Source of the DNA: Epiperipatus broadwayi
Taxonomy: Eukaryota > Onychophora > Udeonychophora > Euonychophora > Peripatidae
Reading direction: 5' to 3'
Assembly: GCA_028023455.1 (NCBI GenBank)
Contig: JAQFVV010012546.1
Coordinates: 1,259,501 to 1,323,500 of the forward strand
DNA length: 64,000 nucleotides
This document shows, in pieces, positions 62,979-64,000 of the stretch. The notes under the pieces were generated by a model that saw only the letters and a list, made by a program, of their open reading frames with translations, ran no database searches and was not told where the DNA came from. The position numbers and the translations under genes were made by a program. How positions within the stretch are numbered: position 1 is the stretch's first letter; each line of letters begins with the position of its first letter.

Positions 62979-63869
62979 GTCTGTGATTGCCTTTGTTCCT
63001 GATATATGTTCTGTGAAATTTATCCTAGATAATAAAGAAGTAGTTGTAAATTTTCTTCATTATATATTTGCCAACACATATACCTAACCATTTGAAAACT
63101 ATAAAAATATACTGTAATGGTACATGCAGATGATTAAATATGAAGTTTATTCAAATCTATAATAAAAAAATCATTACATAAATAATGAGACTTTTATGAA
63201 CGTTTGACTCTGTTTTATTTCTATATGAATGACCAGATTTAAAAGAGATGCTTCATATATTGAATGAAATCAAATGACAGTTTTATCAATTTTAAAATAT
63301 ATTATAATAATTAATTAATATATAAGATTAGGATAATTATAATATTTATTTAAGTATGACATATGATTGAATCTGCTTTAATAAGTGAATAGGGGAAAAT
63401 AAAACAAATACGAAATAAGTTAATAAAAAATGTTCACATTTTGTTTACAATAATCTTATATTTAAACAAAATATATAGATAAGATTATTAAATTTTAATA
63501 ACTTTAGTTAAAACATGAATATCGGTTAATAAAAATTATTTACAAAAATTGATCAATGCAAACAGCAAATGAATATTGTCATAAATCCAAATAAATGCTG
63601 AAGAGAGAGAAATCAAACAAAAGAATCTCATAAGCTATTCTATTAATTTTTTAATCTTAATAATTATTAATCCTTTGGTTTGTTTACCTGTAGAGGAAAT
63701 GACATACATCAGTATGGATTACTTGTTTACCCACTCTCTCAAACACATGCTATGCCTGGGTATTTGCACACTGAAGAAACAGAACACAAATGATAGAAAA
63801 TTATAGTTTCCTGGTTCAATAACATCTTTAGGTAAATAATCAAAAAAGAAAACATACATAATAATAATA
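62758..63869. other. AT-rich sequence with (TA)n tract, no gene supported
   Basis: A TA run lies at about 62949-62976. Frames at 62758-63087 and 63719-63949 have no recognisable motif, and the second overlaps the MITE below. Confidence 0.35.
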
Positions 63870-64000
63870 TAGGGTATATATAAGCACAGACTTTCAGATG
63901 ACCCATCACTCTCCACTCTATCTAATATCACTGATACACTCAAGCACATATATGCTGAAAAGATAAATAATCACCAATATACGTATTTCATGCTAAACCA
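63870..64000 (-). mobile_element. MITE-like repeat, partial at window end
   Basis: Inverted, close copy of 12328-12452: the minus strand reads TGGTTTAGCATGAAATACGT, GATTATTTATCTTTTCAGCA, GATAGAGTGGAGAGTGATGG and ends at TATACCCT (63870). The other end lies beyond the window. Confidence 0.8.

Overview
This window is AT-rich (about three quarters A+T by eye), gene-poor metazoan DNA, almost certainly from an invertebrate. No host protein gene could be supported: every protein-like signal belongs to a transposable element. The element types (Penelope-like elements with GIY-YIG endonucleases, RTE-like LINEs, two hAT DNA transposons of the GTF2IRD2/ZBED and KIAA1586-like types, very short tRNA-derived SINEs, long trinucleotide and GATA arrays) fit an animal, but the species cannot be named from this sequence alone.

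Layout. 1-5.1 kb: a diverged tandem duplication, a small foldback element, a LINE C-terminal fragment between two (ATT)n arrays, a SINE with a perfect target-site duplication (TSD), and a third long array. 5.7-7.6 kb: a palindromic Penelope-like element (PLE) flanked by a 12-bp direct repeat. 8-18 kb: mostly anonymous AT-rich DNA with foldback elements, a MITE and a SINE. 18.5-21.6 kb: a complete but dead hAT element carrying a nested SINE, a nested foldback element and internal tandem duplications. 22-28 kb: a SINE, a possible LTR remnant, a compound GATA array and an inverted pair of a second SINE family. 28.5-32 kb: a LINE reverse transcriptase, a foldback and an RTE tail. 34.3-35.3 kb: a SINE beside a second inverted PLE pair. 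38.7-39.1 kb: a foldback with a hammerhead-like core. 43.7-49.7 kb: an RTE-like LINE split by a hAT element with a perfect 8-bp TSD. 50.9-53.5 kb: another RTE-like LINE with a foldback nested in it. 56-57 kb: LINE C-terminal and RTE tail pieces. 60-64 kb: a 30-bp perfect palindrome between direct repeats, a PLE with a hammerhead-like motif, and a MITE cut by the window edge.

The most interesting signal is a set of small hairpin elements (about 865-1037, 11071-11412, 19943-20376, 31082-31285, 38757-39050, 51844-52030). Each is a long inverted repeat flanked by a 13-16 bp direct repeat. Most also carry a one-sided leader that starts like AAGTCAtanATCACATGAC. Such long, variable TSDs are unlike cut-and-paste MITEs and resemble target-primed retroposition. 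At least two have hammerhead-ribozyme-like cores, and one of these closely matches the motif downstream of the PLE at 61 kb. The palindromic PLE at 5.7-7.6 kb has the same overall architecture. My inference is that these are non-autonomous PLE-related hairpin retroposons. All identity and TSD statements are from reading by eye; no alignment or database search was run.
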